64,000 bases of DNA from Sphingomonas aurantiaca (GCF_003050705.1 NZ_QAOG01000003.1:310001-374000), one strand, 5' to 3'; shown: positions 49,685 through 59,445, numbered from the stretch's first letter. The notes: generated by a model not told the origin, from the sequence alone. Made by a program: numbers and translations.

Positions 49685-50983
49685 CTAAGCCGCGCCGAAC
49701 ACCCGCGCGAAGATCGTGTCGACATGCTTCAGATGATAGCCAAGGTCGAACTTGTCCTCGAGCTCGGCATCCGACAGCGTGACCTCCGGATCCGCCTTGA
49801 GCAGTTCGAGCAGCGACAGCGCGCCGTCCGAATCCCACACCTTCATCGCGTTGCGCTGGACCAGGCGATACGCGTCCTCGCGGCTCACCCCCGCCTGCGT
49901 CAGCGCGAGCAGCACACGCTGCGAATGGACGAGGCCACCCATCTTGTTGAGATTCTTCAGCATCCGCTCGGGGTACACGACCAGCTTGTCCATCACCCCG
50001 GTCAGCCGCGCGAGTGCGAAGTCGAGCGTGATCGTCGCGTCCGGCCCGATATAGCGCTCGACCGACGAGTGCGAGATGTCGCGCTCATGCCACAGCGCGA
50101 CATTCTCCATCGCGGGCGTGACGTACCCACGTACCATCCGCGCGAGGCCAGTGAGGTTCTCGGTCAGCACCGGGTTGCGCTTGTGCGGCATCGCCGACGA
50201 GCCCTTCTGGCCGGGCGAGAAATACTCTTCCGCCTCGAGCACTTCGGTGCGCTGCAGATGCCGGACCTCGGTCGCGAGCCGCTCAATCGAACTGGCGATC
50301 ACACCCAACGTGGCGAAGAACATCGCGTGGCGATCACGCGGGATGACCTGCGTCGAGACGGGTTCGACCGACAGCCCGAGCTTGCCCGCGACATACTCCT
50401 CGACGAACGGATCGATGTTCGCGAACGTACCGACCGCACCCGAGATCGCGCAGGTCGCGACGTCGTCGCGCGCCGCGATCAGCCGCGCGCGGTTGCGCGC
50501 GAATTCGGCATGCGCCTGCGCGAGCTTCAGCCCGAACGTGACCGGCTCGGCGTGGATGCCATGGCTGCGGCCAATCGTCGGCGTCATCTTGTGCTCGCGC
50601 GCGCGGCGTTCGAGCACCACCAGCAGCGCGTCGAGATCGGCGATCAGGATGTCGCTCGCCTTGGCCAGCTGCACCGCGAGACACGTGTCGAGCACGTCCG
50701 ACGAGGTCATGCCCTGATGCATGAAGCGCGCCTCGGGGCCGACATGCTCGGCGACGTTGGTCAGGAACGCGATGACGTCGTGCTTGGTCTCGCGCTCGAT
50801 CTCGTCGATCCGGTCGACCTCGAACGCGCCCTTCGCCCAGATCGCGGCCGCGGCCTCTTTCGGCACGACGCCCAGCTCGGCGAGCGCGTCGGTGGCGTGC
50901 GCCTCGATCTCGAACCAGATCTTGAAGCGCGCTTCGGGCGTCCAGATCGCGACCATGTCGGGGCGGGAATAGCGGGGGACCAT
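49685..50983 (-). CDS. purB: Adenylosuccinate lyase
   Basis: 432 residues. It cleaves adenylosuccinate and SAICAR in purine synthesis. Seen: N-terminal MVPRYSRPDMVAIWTPEARF, HQGMTSSDVLDTC, the catalytic His in TIGRSHGIHAEPVTFG, and the superfamily signature GSSAMPHKRNPVLTENL. The ATG at 50983 was chosen for the GAGGAAA ribosome site and because family similarity starts there. Confidence 0.97.
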   Translation of the reverse strand: MVPRYSRPDMVAIWTPEARFKIWFEIEAHATDALAELGVVPKEAAAAIWAKGAFEVDRIDEIERETKHDVIAFLTNVAEHVGPEARFMHQGMTSSDVLDTCLAVQLAKASDILIADLDALLVVLERRAREHKMTPTIGRSHGIHAEPVTFGLKLAQAHAEFARNRARLIAARDDVATCAISGAVGTFANIDPFVEEYVAGKLGLSVEPVSTQVIPRDRHAMFFATLGVIASSIERLATEVRHLQRTEVLEAEEYFSPGQKGSSAMPHKRNPVLTENLTGLARMVRGYVTPAMENVALWHERDISHSSVERYIGPDATITLDFALARLTGVMDKLVVYPERMLKNLNKMGGLVHSQRVLLALTQAGVSREDAYRLVQRNAMKVWDSDGALSLLELLKADPEVTLSDAELEDKFDLGYHLKHVDTIFARVFGAA

Positions 50984-51232
50984 GGGTTTCCTCGAGGCTG
51001 ATGACGGGCGTGATGGCAATGCTGCGGTGGCGGTCTCCGTTCGGAGGTCTCGCCGATGCAGGCGGAAAACGCGGTAGCAGGACGCAGGAAAAGGTTCAAA
51101 TACCCCTCGCCGCGTATAAAAGTGACGATCCCGCGCGTATAAAGATGGTGAGCGGTTCGCATCGCCGAGTATATCTCAGGCTTGGTTGCAGAGCAGCTTA
51201 GTGGATCTGTAGAACAGCATTGGAGAGACGTA

Positions 51233-51685
51233 ATGTTGAAATATGCTATGTTGGCAGGCGCGGCTCTGATTGCTGCCCCCGTATTGGCGCAGATGGCCAC
51301 ACCATCCTCGCAAGCTTCTGCGGCCGGTGGCGGTGTTGCCGCGCAGACGTCGCAGTCTGGCGCGATGACGACTCCGCAGTCCGGCGCGCCGACCGACCCG
51401 GTGCCGATGCAGTCCGCCGCGCGCGAACAGCCGGCAACGGGCAGCCAGGTCGCGCAGGTCGTCGACAGCGAGTTCCCGACCTATGACAAGAATGGCGACG
51501 GCAAGCTCAGCGCGGCCGAATTCGGCGGCTGGATGGTCGCGCTGAAGACCAAGACGGACCCGGCTACCAAGCCCGACGCGCCCGAGACGAAAGAGTGGGT
51601 GTCCGCGGCGTTCGCCCAAGCGGATGCCGACAAGAACAAGTCGCTGACAAAGGCCGAGGTCACCGGCTTTCTGACGCAAGGCTGA
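51233..51685 (+). CDS. Secreted EF-hand protein
   Basis: 150 residues. Signal peptide ending at PVLAQ (residues 16-20), a Gln/Ser/Ala/Thr-rich low-complexity region to about residue 75, then one good EF-hand loop (DKNGDGKLSAAEF) and a second, weaker one (DADKNKSLTKAEV). It is probably a periplasmic calcium-binding protein of the same general kind as the one at 34191. The leader holds a direct repeat CGCGTATAAA at 51111 and 51134. Confidence 0.82.
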   Translation: MLKYAMLAGAALIAAPVLAQMATPSSQASAAGGGVAAQTSQSGAMTTPQSGAPTDPVPMQSAAREQPATGSQVAQVVDSEFPTYDKNGDGKLSAAEFGGWMVALKTKTDPATKPDAPETKEWVSAAFAQADADKNKSLTKAEVTGFLTQG

Positions 51686-51755
51686 CCGTAGCGGCGCCTT
51701 GGATTACGGTGGCGGATCGACGATCGTCTATCCGCCACCATTCGGGCGCCGTACG

Positions 51756-51968
51756 TCAGAGGGCCTTGCGCGCCGCGCGTTCCTTCTCGACCCGCGCCTC
51801 GCCAAGCATCTGACCCTGCGCCTCGACCGCTGCCTGCAGCAGGCGCTCGGACGTCTCGACCGCCGCGTCGGGCGTCAGCGAAACGGCCACCCCGTCCGGG
51901 CCGTCGACGAGAACCTGCCCGTTTTCCGCGATCACAGTTGAGGGCTCGTTGTGAATCTTGTTGTCCAT
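51756..51968 (-). CDS. Small conserved-looking protein of unknown function
   Basis: 70 residues: MDNKIHNEPSTVIAENGQVL then VDGPDGVAVSLTPDAAVETS and a charged helix to the end (QAAVEAQGQMLGEARVEKER). Mixed strand-helix character suggests a small folded domain. AAGGACG precedes the ATG. Its stop is 70 bases from the end of the EF-hand gene (convergent). No family recognised. Confidence 0.7.
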   Translation of the reverse strand: MDNKIHNEPSTVIAENGQVLVDGPDGVAVSLTPDAAVETSERLLQAAVEAQGQMLGEARVEKERAARKAL

Positions 51969-52023
51969 GGTGCACGTCCTTCGCAGCGACAACGACGGAG
52001 CACGTAAAAAGGCCCGGCCGCCG

Positions 52024-52728
52024 TCAGATCAAGCCTTGCGCACGCAGGCTGACATGGCCGCCAGTGCCCATCACGATATGGTCGTGGACCGTGATGCCGA
52101 GCCGCTTGCCCGCCTCGGCGATCGTGCGCGTGATCTCGATATCGGCGCGGCTCGGGGAGGGGTCGCCGCTCGGATGATTGTGGACGAGGATGATCGAAGC
52201 CGACCCCAGGTCGATCGCCCGGCGGATGACCTCGCGGACATACACCGCGGCCTGATCGATCGAGCCCTTGCTCATCACTTCGTCGCGGATCAGCATGTTC
52301 TTCGTGTTGAGGTGCAGTACCCGGAAGCGCTCGATCGCGTGGTGCGCCATGTCGGCACGCAAATAGTCCAGCAGCGCCTGCCAGTTGGCGAGCACCGGGC
52401 GGTCGCTGACCTGCGATTGCAGCAGGCGGATCGCGGCGGCGTGCGCGATCTTGATCGCCGCGGTCGAGATCTCGCCCATCCCCTTCACGCGGCCGAGCGC
52501 CTCGGCATCCGCGGTGAGCACCCCGCCGATCCCGCCGAACTCGCGCATCAGCGCCTTGGCGAGCGCCTTGGTATCGCCGCGCGGGATCGCGATCGCGAGC
52601 AGATATTCGATGAGTTCATGGTCGAGCAGCGCCTCGCCCCCGCCGTCGAACAGCCGTTTGCGCAAGCGTCCGCGATGACCCTTCAGATCATTCCCCAGGG
52701 CAGCGGCGTCGTCGTCCGGTTCGGCCAT
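52024..52728 (-). CDS. radC: RadC/MPN-domain DNA repair-like protein
   Basis: 234 residues. An N-terminal helix-hairpin-helix-like part (FGGIGGVLTADAEALGRVKG) and a JAB/MPN metalloprotease-type domain with LVHNHPSGDPSPSRADIEIT, the zinc site of RadC proteins. The family is named for DNA repair but its real function is unsettled; the metal-binding residues are intact here. It diverges from ydbH. Confidence 0.94.
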   Translation of the reverse strand: MAEPDDDAAALGNDLKGHRGRLRKRLFDGGGEALLDHELIEYLLAIAIPRGDTKALAKALMREFGGIGGVLTADAEALGRVKGMGEISTAAIKIAHAAAIRLLQSQVSDRPVLANWQALLDYLRADMAHHAIERFRVLHLNTKNMLIRDEVMSKGSIDQAAVYVREVIRRAIDLGSASIILVHNHPSGDPSPSRADIEITRTIAEAGKRLGITVHDHIVMGTGGHVSLRAQGLI

Positions 52729-52813
52729 ATCGCGATGCTAGCACATCGCTGCGCAATTGCATGACGCCCCTGCACCCGCCTATGCAGGGCTTCGACTGGA
52801 GCGGAGTGCGTGG

Positions 52814-55800
52814 GTGAGCGAGACGAGCGAGACAGGGGGCAACCCTCGCCGTCCTGCGACTGCCCGCCGCGTCGCGCTCGTGATCGCGCTGCTTCTTCTC
52901 GCCGGGCTGTTCGTCTTGTGGCTGGTGCGCAAGCCGATCGCCGAAGGGTTCATCGACCGCGAGCTCGCCAAGGCCGGTGTGCCGGCGCGCTACGCCATCG
53001 CCGACCTTGCGCTGGGCGGCCAGCGGTTGACCAATGTCGTGATCGGCGATCCCGCGCATCCCGATCTCGTCGCCGACTGGGTCGAGACCCGCACGGGCAT
53101 CGGCTTGTCAGGCCCCTATCTGGAAGGCGTGCGCGCGGGGAAGGTACGGCTGCGCGGTCGGCTAATTAACGGGAAAGTCTCGCTGGGCGCGATCGACAAA
53201 TTGCTGCCCGCGTCGTCGGGCAAGCCGTTTGCGCTGCCCGCGCTCGACGTGTCGGTCGCCGATGGTCGGATGCGGCTCGAGACTCCGCAGGGGATCGTCG
53301 GGCTGAAGCTGGCCGGATCGGGCAAGCTCGACGACGGATTCCGCGGGACGCTGGCGGCGATCAGCGAGCGGCTCGATATCGGCGGGTGCGCGATCGACCG
53401 GCTCGCGGCGACCGTCAAACTGCGGATCGACGCCGCCAAGCCGACCGTCACCGGGCCGGTGCGCGTGTCGCGGCTCGCCTGCGGCACGACGCGAGTCGAC
53501 CGGCTGGTGGCAGACCTCGACGTCGGCCTCTCCGCGGCGCTCGACCGCTGGCAGGGCAAGGCGACGGTCACGACGGGCGCGGCACGGACGCCGGGCGGCA
53601 CCTTGGCGGGCGCGAGCGGCACGATCGCTTTCACGGGAAGCGCGGCGGCCACCGCAGGGAAAGTGGACATTGCCGCGGATACCGTGCGCACGCTCGAGGG
53701 CGGCGCGCGACGGGTTTCGGTTGCGGGCGCGTACCGGATCGGCAAGCAGATCGCGTTCGACGGGCGCGTCCAGGCGAGCGGTGCCGCAGTAGCGCAAAAA
53801 CGACTCGCTGGACTGACGGCGATCGGCGGGGCGGCCGCGGGGACGCCCGTTGCACCGCTGGTGGCCGCAGCGGCGCAGGCGATCCAGAAGGCAGGTCGCG
53901 GGTTTGCGGCGGATGCCGACGTGCGCGTGCAGATCGAGGGCGGCCGCGGCAAAGCTTTGCTGTCCCGTCTCGCGCTCGCGTCTGCCAGCGGTGCGCGCGT
54001 GGCGCTCGGCGGCGGGAGGGGGGTCGCGCTGGACTGGCCGAAGGGCGGCGTGCGGCTCGACACGACCCTCGCGATGCGCGGCGGCGGCTTGCCCGAGGCG
54101 CGCGTGTCGCTCGCGCAGGCGAAACCCGGTGCGGCGATCCGCGGTGTGGCCACCATCGCGCCCTATGCCGCGGGGGCCGCGCGTCTGGCGCTGACCCCCG
54201 TCACCTTCAGCGCGACTCCGGGCGGCGCGACGTCGATCGCGACGCGCGTGACGCTTTCGGGGCCGATCGGCGGCGGCGGATCCGCCAACCGGGTCGATGG
54301 CCTGGCGATGCCGGTTGCCGCGCTGTGGGACGGTCGCGGCCGACTGGTCGTCAACACCGGTTGCACGCCCCTGGCGGTGCAGCGGTTCGCGCTATCCGGA
54401 CTGGTGCTCGACCTGTCGCGTCTGACCTTGTGCCCGGTCGATGGCGCGCTGGTGCAGGTGAAGGGTACGCGGATCGGCGGCGGTGCCCGGATCGCGGCGG
54501 CAAGCCTGACCGGACGGCTCGGCACCACCCCGATCACGCTCGCGACCGCCGGCGCGACCGTGCGGCTCGCCGATCGCGGGTTTGCGATCGAGCGCGTGCA
54601 GACCCGGATCGGCGCGCCAGAGCGAGTCACGCGACTCGACTTCGGCACCGTCACCGGTCGCATGACCGCGCGAGGGCTGGCGGGCGCGTTCACCGGCGGC
54701 GCGGGGCAGATCGCCAACGTGCCGCTGCTGCTCGGCGACGCGACCGGCGACTGGACGCTGGTCGGCGGCGCACTCAATCTCACCGGCGCGATGGGCGTGT
54801 CCGATGCCGCGCCGACCCCGCGGTTCAAGCCGCTCGCCGCGCGCACCGTGACGCTCGCGCTGGTCAACGGCACGATCACCGCGGCGGGCACGCTGTTCGA
54901 GCCGACGACGAACACCAAGGTCGCCGATGTCACGCTCTCCCACGCGCTCGGGGCAGGGGCGGGCAAGGCCGACCTCGCCGTCCCCGGAATCGCGTTCGCC
55001 AAGGACAGGCTGCAACCCGACGCGCTCACCCCGCTGACCTTCGGCGTGATCGCCGACGTCAACGGATCCGTCAGCGGCGAGGGGCACATCGCCTGGACCC
55101 CCGATGGCGTGACGAGCAACGGCGTGTTCCGCACCGCCGGCACCGACCTCGCCGCCGCGTTCGGCCCGGTCACCGGCATCGCGACCGAGATCCGCTTCAC
55201 CGACCTGCTCAATCTGCAGAGCGCGCCGGGGCAGGTGGCGACGATCCGCACGCTCAACCCCGGCATCCCTGTCACCGACGGCACGATCCGCTACCAGACG
55301 CTGCCCGGCGCGCGCGTGCAGGTCGAGGGCGGGGCGTGGCCGTTCGCGGGCGGATCGCTGACGCTCGACCCGACGTTGCTCGATTTCTCTGCGGCTTCCG
55401 AGCGGCGGATGACGTTCCACGTCGCCAACATGGCCGCCGACCAGTTCCTCCAGCAGTTCGATTTCAAGAATCTCGATGCGACGGGCATCTTCGACGGCGT
55501 GCTGCCGATGATCTTCGACGAGACCGGCGGCCGGATCGAGGGCGGCGACCTGCGCGTGCGACCGGGCGGCGGGACGCTCGCCTATGTCGGCGATCTGAGC
55601 CAGAAGGATCTCGGCATCTGGGCGAACATCGCGTTCCAGGCGCTGAAATCGCTGCGCTACCAGTCGCTGCGAGTCGGCATGAACGGGCCGCTGGCGGGCG
55701 AGATGGTCACCGACGTGCGCTTCGCCGGGATCAGCCAGGGCGAGGGCGCGAAGTCGAACTTCATCGTCCGCCGCCTGCAGAAGCTGCCATTCGTGTTCAA

Positions 55801-55969
55801 TATCCGCATCAAGGCGCCGTTCCGTGGGCTGCTCGATTCCGCGCAGAGCTTCTACGATCCGAAGCGACTGATCCAGCGCAACCTGCCCGCGCTGCTCCAA
55901 CAGCAAGCCGCGCCGCCCCCTCCGAAACTCCCCACCATTCAGGCCCCGGAAAGCAGTATTGTGCCATGA
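52814..55969 (+). CDS. ydbH: YdbH-type AsmA-like intermembrane lipid transport protein
   Basis: 1051 residues, GTG at 52814 with GGAG upstream. One N-terminal membrane helix (VALVIALLLLAGLFVLWLV, residues ~20-38) anchors a very long periplasmic region rich in beta-strand and Gly/Ala, and the C-terminal part (GGGTLAYVGDLSQKDLGIWA, ALKSLRYQSLRVGMNGPLAG) is characteristic of YdbH. In E. coli, YdbH with YnbE forms a bridge between the membranes that helps keep outer membrane lipid balance, redundantly with TamB and YhdP. The two genes that follow are the matching partners. Confidence 0.9.
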   Translation: MSETSETGGNPRRPATARRVALVIALLLLAGLFVLWLVRKPIAEGFIDRELAKAGVPARYAIADLALGGQRLTNVVIGDPAHPDLVADWVETRTGIGLSGPYLEGVRAGKVRLRGRLINGKVSLGAIDKLLPASSGKPFALPALDVSVADGRMRLETPQGIVGLKLAGSGKLDDGFRGTLAAISERLDIGGCAIDRLAATVKLRIDAAKPTVTGPVRVSRLACGTTRVDRLVADLDVGLSAALDRWQGKATVTTGAARTPGGTLAGASGTIAFTGSAAATAGKVDIAADTVRTLEGGARRVSVAGAYRIGKQIAFDGRVQASGAAVAQKRLAGLTAIGGAAAGTPVAPLVAAAAQAIQKAGRGFAADADVRVQIEGGRGKALLSRLALASASGARVALGGGRGVALDWPKGGVRLDTTLAMRGGGLPEARVSLAQAKPGAAIRGVATIAPYAAGAARLALTPVTFSATPGGATSIATRVTLSGPIGGGGSANRVDGLAMPVAALWDGRGRLVVNTGCTPLAVQRFALSGLVLDLSRLTLCPVDGALVQVKGTRIGGGARIAAASLTGRLGTTPITLATAGATVRLADRGFAIERVQTRIGAPERVTRLDFGTVTGRMTARGLAGAFTGGAGQIANVPLLLGDATGDWTLVGGALNLTGAMGVSDAAPTPRFKPLAARTVTLALVNGTITAAGTLFEPTTNTKVADVTLSHALGAGAGKADLAVPGIAFAKDRLQPDALTPLTFGVIADVNGSVSGEGHIAWTPDGVTSNGVFRTAGTDLAAAFGPVTGIATEIRFTDLLNLQSAPGQVATIRTLNPGIPVTDGTIRYQTLPGARVQVEGGAWPFAGGSLTLDPTLLDFSAASERRMTFHVANMAADQFLQQFDFKNLDATGIFDGVLPMIFDETGGRIEGGDLRVRPGGGTLAYVGDLSQKDLGIWANIAFQALKSLRYQSLRVGMNGPLAGEMVTDVRFAGISQGEGAKSNFIVRRLQKLPFVFNIRIKAPFRGLLDSAQSFYDPKRLIQRNLPALLQQQAAPPPPKLPTIQAPESSIVP

Positions 55970-56193
55970 CCGAAACAGGATTGAAGAAGCTGGAGCAAAG
56001 GCCGATCTTGCGGATGATGACGAGGACGATCGCGATTATCGGGCTGACCGCCGCCCTGCCGGGCTGCATCAACGTGTCGGCCCCCGACAAGCCGATCGAG
56101 ATCAACCTCAACATCAACGTGACGCAGGAAGTGGTCTATCGTCTCGATGGCGAGGCGAAGTCGCTGATCCAGCAGAATCCGGGGATATTCTAA
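55966..56193 (+). CDS. ynbE: YnbE-like outer membrane lipoprotein
   Basis: 75 residues. An N-terminal stretch with a hydrophobic segment and lipobox (IIGLTAALPGC), then NVSAPDKPIEINLNINVTQE, the sequence typical of YnbE, ending GEAKSLIQQNPGIF. The ATG overlaps the ydbH TGA by four bases. It is the expected outer-membrane partner of YdbH. Confidence 0.9.
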   Translation: MTETGLKKLEQRPILRMMTRTIAIIGLTAALPGCINVSAPDKPIEINLNINVTQEVVYRLDGEAKSLIQQNPGIF

Positions 56194-56194
56194 G

Positions 56195-56575
56195 ATGAAG
56201 ACCAAGGTCATGATGATGGTTGCCGCAGCGGTGGCTCTCGGCGGCCTTTCGGTGGCCGCCTCGGCGCAGCGCGACCCGGCCTATGCCGCGGCGCGCGCGG
56301 GCGGCGAGGTCGGCGAACAACCCGACGGCTATCTCGGCCTCGTCGGTGCGGCGAGCGGCGACCTGCGCGCGCTGGTCAACAACATCAATATCCAGCGCAA
56401 GTCGGCGTACACGCAAAAGGCGCAGGCGAGCGGCGCAACGGTCGAGCAGCTGGCGTTCACCAGCGGCTGCAACCTGATCCTGCAGACCAACGCCGGCGAG
56501 AAGTACAAGACGCCGGGTGGTGTCTGGAAGACCCGCACGGCGGCCGCCCCGGAGCGTGATTCGCGCTGCGTCTGA
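56195..56575 (+). CDS. ydbL: YdbL family (DUF1318) periplasmic protein
   Basis: 126 residues with a signal peptide (MMVAAAVALGGLSVAASAQ). The mature part contains VGEQPDGYLGLVGAASGDLR and VNNINIQRKSAYTQKAQASG, matching the YdbL/DUF1318 family, and two Cys (SGCNLILQ and the final SRCV) that may pair. The gene follows ynbE by one base. In E. coli YdbL is proposed to assist YdbH-YnbE complexes. Confidence 0.92.
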   Translation: MKTKVMMMVAAAVALGGLSVAASAQRDPAYAAARAGGEVGEQPDGYLGLVGAASGDLRALVNNINIQRKSAYTQKAQASGATVEQLAFTSGCNLILQTNAGEKYKTPGGVWKTRTAAAPERDSRCV

Positions 56576-56602
56576 CAGTCGGCGGGAGTCGCAACAGGGG
56601 CA

Positions 56603-56706
56603 CCTCCCCGGCGAAGGCCGGGGTCCAGTTGGGAGCGGTTGATAGTTTAGGGCGGTTCTTCGTTACCATGGCCTTCCCGGCTGGACCCGGCCTTCGCCGG
56701 GGAGGT
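56603..56706. repeat. Extragenic palindrome, family A
   Basis: CCTCCCCGGCGAAGGCCGGG and CCGGCCTTCGCCGGGGAGG, with inner GTCCAG / CTGGAC. It fills most of the gap between ydbL and the atp operon; the rest of the 284-base gap shows only a probable leader and promoter area. Confidence 0.9.
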
Positions 56707-56859
56707 GGGAAGCGGGGCGCCTCCAAAAGCCCGATTGATGACGCCCCTGTCACACCGGTTGACTTGCACCCCCCCCTTTTCTAAACGGACCGCGCCTTGG
56801 CGGGATCGCTCGTCGCTGCTTGCTTCCTCCCCGATGCGAAATCAGGTGGAGGAACGTGC

Positions 56860-57180
56860 GTGGCGGAGATCGAACCCGGACAGGACCCCCAGGGTGTTGA
56901 CGATCCGCGACTTTCCGCGCTCGATGAGCGATTGAGAGAGGTCAAGGCTCGGGAGACGCTCGCTAAGGGGCAGAAGGGGGCGGACGCCGAGCGGGGATAC
57001 TCGCAAGGCAATCGCGTCATTTCCGCCCTGATCGGGAGTCTCGTCGGCAGTGCGCTGATCGGCTGGTTGATTGACCGCTGGTTCGGCACTGGCCCTTGGG
57101 GACTGATCGTGTTGCTGTTCCTCGGGATAGCGGTCGCGTTCAGGCAGATCATTCGAATTTCAGGCGAACGCCCGGAGTAA
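56860..57180 (+). CDS. atpI: F0F1 ATP synthase assembly factor AtpI
   Basis: 106 residues, GTG start with an excellent GGAGGA ribosome site. Charged N-terminal half (DERLREVKARETLAKGQKG), then two membrane helices (VISALIGSLVGSALIGWLID and GPWGLIVLLFLGIAVAFRQI) as in AtpI/AtpZ proteins, which help assemble the c-ring. It heads the F0 operon, 37 bases before atpB. Confidence 0.9.
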   Translation: MAEIEPGQDPQGVDDPRLSALDERLREVKARETLAKGQKGADAERGYSQGNRVISALIGSLVGSALIGWLIDRWFGTGPWGLIVLLFLGIAVAFRQIIRISGERPE

Positions 57181-57217
57181 CCGGGCGTTTGTCGTATCAA
57201 GACGGCAGGGATTCCAC

Positions 57218-58009
57218 GTGGCGGCAGAACAGGGCGGCAAGATCGATCCGATGCACCAGTTCCTGATCGAGCCGGCGTTCGGCTCGCACTGGATCGTAGG
57301 TGGTTACGACCTGTCCTTCACCAATTCCGCATTGTGGATGGTGGTGACGCTGGTCGCATTGTGGGCGTTCATGATCGGCGGGATGAAGCGCGAGCTCGTC
57401 CCCGGCCGGTGGCAGATGGCGGTCGAAGGCTTTACCGGCTTCATCGCGGGCATGCTCGAGCAGAATGTCGGCCCGGGCGGAAAGCGCTTCGTGCCCTATG
57501 TCTTCTCGCTGTTCATGTTCATCCTGTTTGCCAACATTATCGGCCTGCTGCCGTTCGGCATCGTCCCCGGCGTCCACCCGTTCACGGTGACCAGCCACAT
57601 GACGGTGACCGGCGTGCTCGCGCTGATCAGCTTTGCGATCGTCCTGATTGTCGGCTTCGGCAAGCATGGCTTCCACTTCTTCTCGCTGTTCGTGCCGAGC
57701 GGCACGCCCGCGCTGATGATCCCGCTGATCTTCGTGGTCGAGCTGATGTCGTTCCTGGTGCGTCCTTTCTCGCTCGGTCTGCGACTGTTCGTGGCGATGA
57801 CCGCGGGCCATATCCTGCTCAAGGTGCTGGCAGCGTTCGTGATCAACGGCCTGAACCTCGGCGGGATGTATATCGGTTTGGTGACCGCGCCGAGCATGCT
57901 GCTGATGATCGGCATCACGCTGCTCGAGCTGCTGGTCGCCGCGATCCAGGCCTATGTGTTCGCGTTGCTGACGTCGGTCTATCTGAACGACGCGGTCAAC
58001 CTTCACTAA
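57218..58009 (+). CDS. atpB: ATP synthase F0 subunit a
   Basis: 263 residues with about six membrane helices. The essential Arg of the proton channel is in PFSLGLRLFVAMTAGHI; the C-terminal helix AAIQAYVFALLTSVYLNDAV is typical. It forms the proton half-channels against the c-ring. The start is GTG at 57218, with GGCAGGGA upstream. Confidence 0.96.
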   Translation: MAAEQGGKIDPMHQFLIEPAFGSHWIVGGYDLSFTNSALWMVVTLVALWAFMIGGMKRELVPGRWQMAVEGFTGFIAGMLEQNVGPGGKRFVPYVFSLFMFILFANIIGLLPFGIVPGVHPFTVTSHMTVTGVLALISFAIVLIVGFGKHGFHFFSLFVPSGTPALMIPLIFVVELMSFLVRPFSLGLRLFVAMTAGHILLKVLAAFVINGLNLGGMYIGLVTAPSMLLMIGITLLELLVAAIQAYVFALLTSVYLNDAVNLH

Positions 58010-58049
58010 GTTTTTCCATCACCTAACTGTTTTTCAAAGGGAATTTATC

Positions 58050-58277
58050 ATGGACGCACAAGCAGCAAAGATGATCGGTGCCGGCCTCGCAGCGATCGGC
58101 ATGGGCCTCGCCGCACTCGGCGTGGGCAACGTGTTCGCCCAGTTCCTCGCCGGTGCTCTCCGCAACCCGGGCGCAGCCGACAGCCAGCAGGGCCGTCTGT
58201 TCATCGGTTTCGCAGCCGCCGAGCTTCTCGGCCTGCTCGCCTTCGTCACCATGATCATCCTGGTGTTCGTCGCCTAA
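58050..58277 (+). CDS. atpE: ATP synthase F0 subunit c
   Basis: 75 residues, two helices joined by the polar loop ALRNPGAADSQQGR. The proton-carrying carboxylate is Glu58 in GFAAAELLGLLAF. RBS AAAGGGAATT before the ATG. Glycines in helix one (GLAAIGMGLAALGVGN) fit ring packing. Confidence 0.97.
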   Translation: MDAQAAKMIGAGLAAIGMGLAALGVGNVFAQFLAGALRNPGAADSQQGRLFIGFAAAELLGLLAFVTMIILVFVA

Positions 58278-58334
58278 CCACTCGGTGATTTGGCCGGGCA
58301 ACCGCGCCCGGCCGGATTAACGCAGGACAGACCA

Positions 58335-58829
58335 ATGCCCCAGATTGCCCAGATAGCCGCTACCTACGCCTCGCAGATCTTCTGGCTGCTGCTCACCTTC
58401 GGCATCCTGTATTTCGGGATCGGCAAGGGAATGGTGCCCAAGATCGTGTCCAACGTGGACTCGCGCGAAGGCCGAATCGCCGGTGATCTGGCGGCGGCGG
58501 TCGCTGCCCGTGCGCAGGCCGATACGGTCCAGGCGAACTGGCAGGCCGAAATGGATGCGGCGCGCGCCGCAGCCCATGCGGAAACCGCCGCGGCGGCAAA
58601 GCGTGCGGCGACGGCGTTCGAGCAGCAGGTGCATGCCGCCGACGCCGAACTCGCCGAGCGTCTTGGTCATCACGATCTCGCGGTCGCGAACGCGAAGGCC
58701 GAGGCACTCTCGAACCTTCAGGGCGTCGCCGCCGAAGCAGCACAGCAATTGGCCGCCAAGGTCGCAGGTCTCCAGGTCAGCCTGGATGCGGCGAGCGACG
58801 CGGTACGCAGGACGACCGCGCATGGCTAA
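58335..58829 (+). CDS. atpG: ATP synthase F0 subunit b'
   Basis: 164 residues. One N-terminal membrane helix (IFWLLLTFGILYFGIGKGMV) and a long charged helix (GDLAAAVAARAQADTVQANW onward). In alphaproteobacteria two different b-type subunits, b and b', form the peripheral stalk; this is the first of the pair here. It overlaps the next gene by eight bases. The symbol atpG (sometimes atpF2 or atpX) varies between annotations. Confidence 0.9.
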   Translation: MPQIAQIAATYASQIFWLLLTFGILYFGIGKGMVPKIVSNVDSREGRIAGDLAAAVAARAQADTVQANWQAEMDAARAAAHAETAAAAKRAATAFEQQVHAADAELAERLGHHDLAVANAKAEALSNLQGVAAEAAQQLAAKVAGLQVSLDAASDAVRRTTAHG

Positions 58830-59439
58830 TCCCGACGCAGCAGCCAAGGTGATCCACGAGGAGGGCATGGCGCCCGAAGGTGCGATCGACAACCAGGGCA
58901 TTCAGGGTCACACGACAGCACCCGGCGGCGTCGAGCATGTCGCCGATCCTACCGCGCTCGGCCTGACCTCGACCGGCTGGGTCGCGGTGGCGATGATCAT
59001 CGTGATTGTGCTGATGATCTGGAAGAAGGTTCCAGGGATGATCGGCAAGATGCTCGACGCGCGCATCGCCGGTATCCGTACGCAGCTCGACGAGGCCCAG
59101 GCGCTCCGTGCCGAAGCCGAGGCGATCCGCACCGAGTATGAAGCGAAGGCCAAGACCGCGCATGCGGAGGCCGAGGCCATGAAGGCGCATGCACATCATG
59201 AGGCCGCCGCGATCATCGCAAAGGCCAAGGCTGGCGCCGAAGACCTAATGACTCGCCGCGCGAAGATGGCCGAGGACAAGATCGCCGCTGCCGAGCGCGC
59301 CGCGATCGCCGAAGTCCGCGCCCGCGCAGCCGATGCCGCCGCCAAGGCTGCTGGTATCCTGATTGCGGAACACCACGACGCCGCTGCCGACCGCCTGATG
59401 GTCGACCGCTCGATCTCGGGCCTGGCCCGCCTGAACTAA
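58822..59439 (+). CDS. atpF: ATP synthase F0 subunit b
   Basis: 205 residues, longer than usual because of an N-terminal extension of about 50 residues (MANPDAAAKVIHEEGMAPEG...). Then a membrane helix (GWVAVAMIIVIVLMIWKKVP) and a long Ala/Glu-rich coiled helix (ALRAEAEAIRTEYEAKAKTA). It pairs with b' in the stator. F1 subunit genes are not in the window. Confidence 0.93.
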   Translation: MANPDAAAKVIHEEGMAPEGAIDNQGIQGHTTAPGGVEHVADPTALGLTSTGWVAVAMIIVIVLMIWKKVPGMIGKMLDARIAGIRTQLDEAQALRAEAEAIRTEYEAKAKTAHAEAEAMKAHAHHEAAAIIAKAKAGAEDLMTRRAKMAEDKIAAAERAAIAEVRARAADAAAKAAGILIAEHHDAAADRLMVDRSISGLARLN

Positions 59440-59445
59440 GTCTTC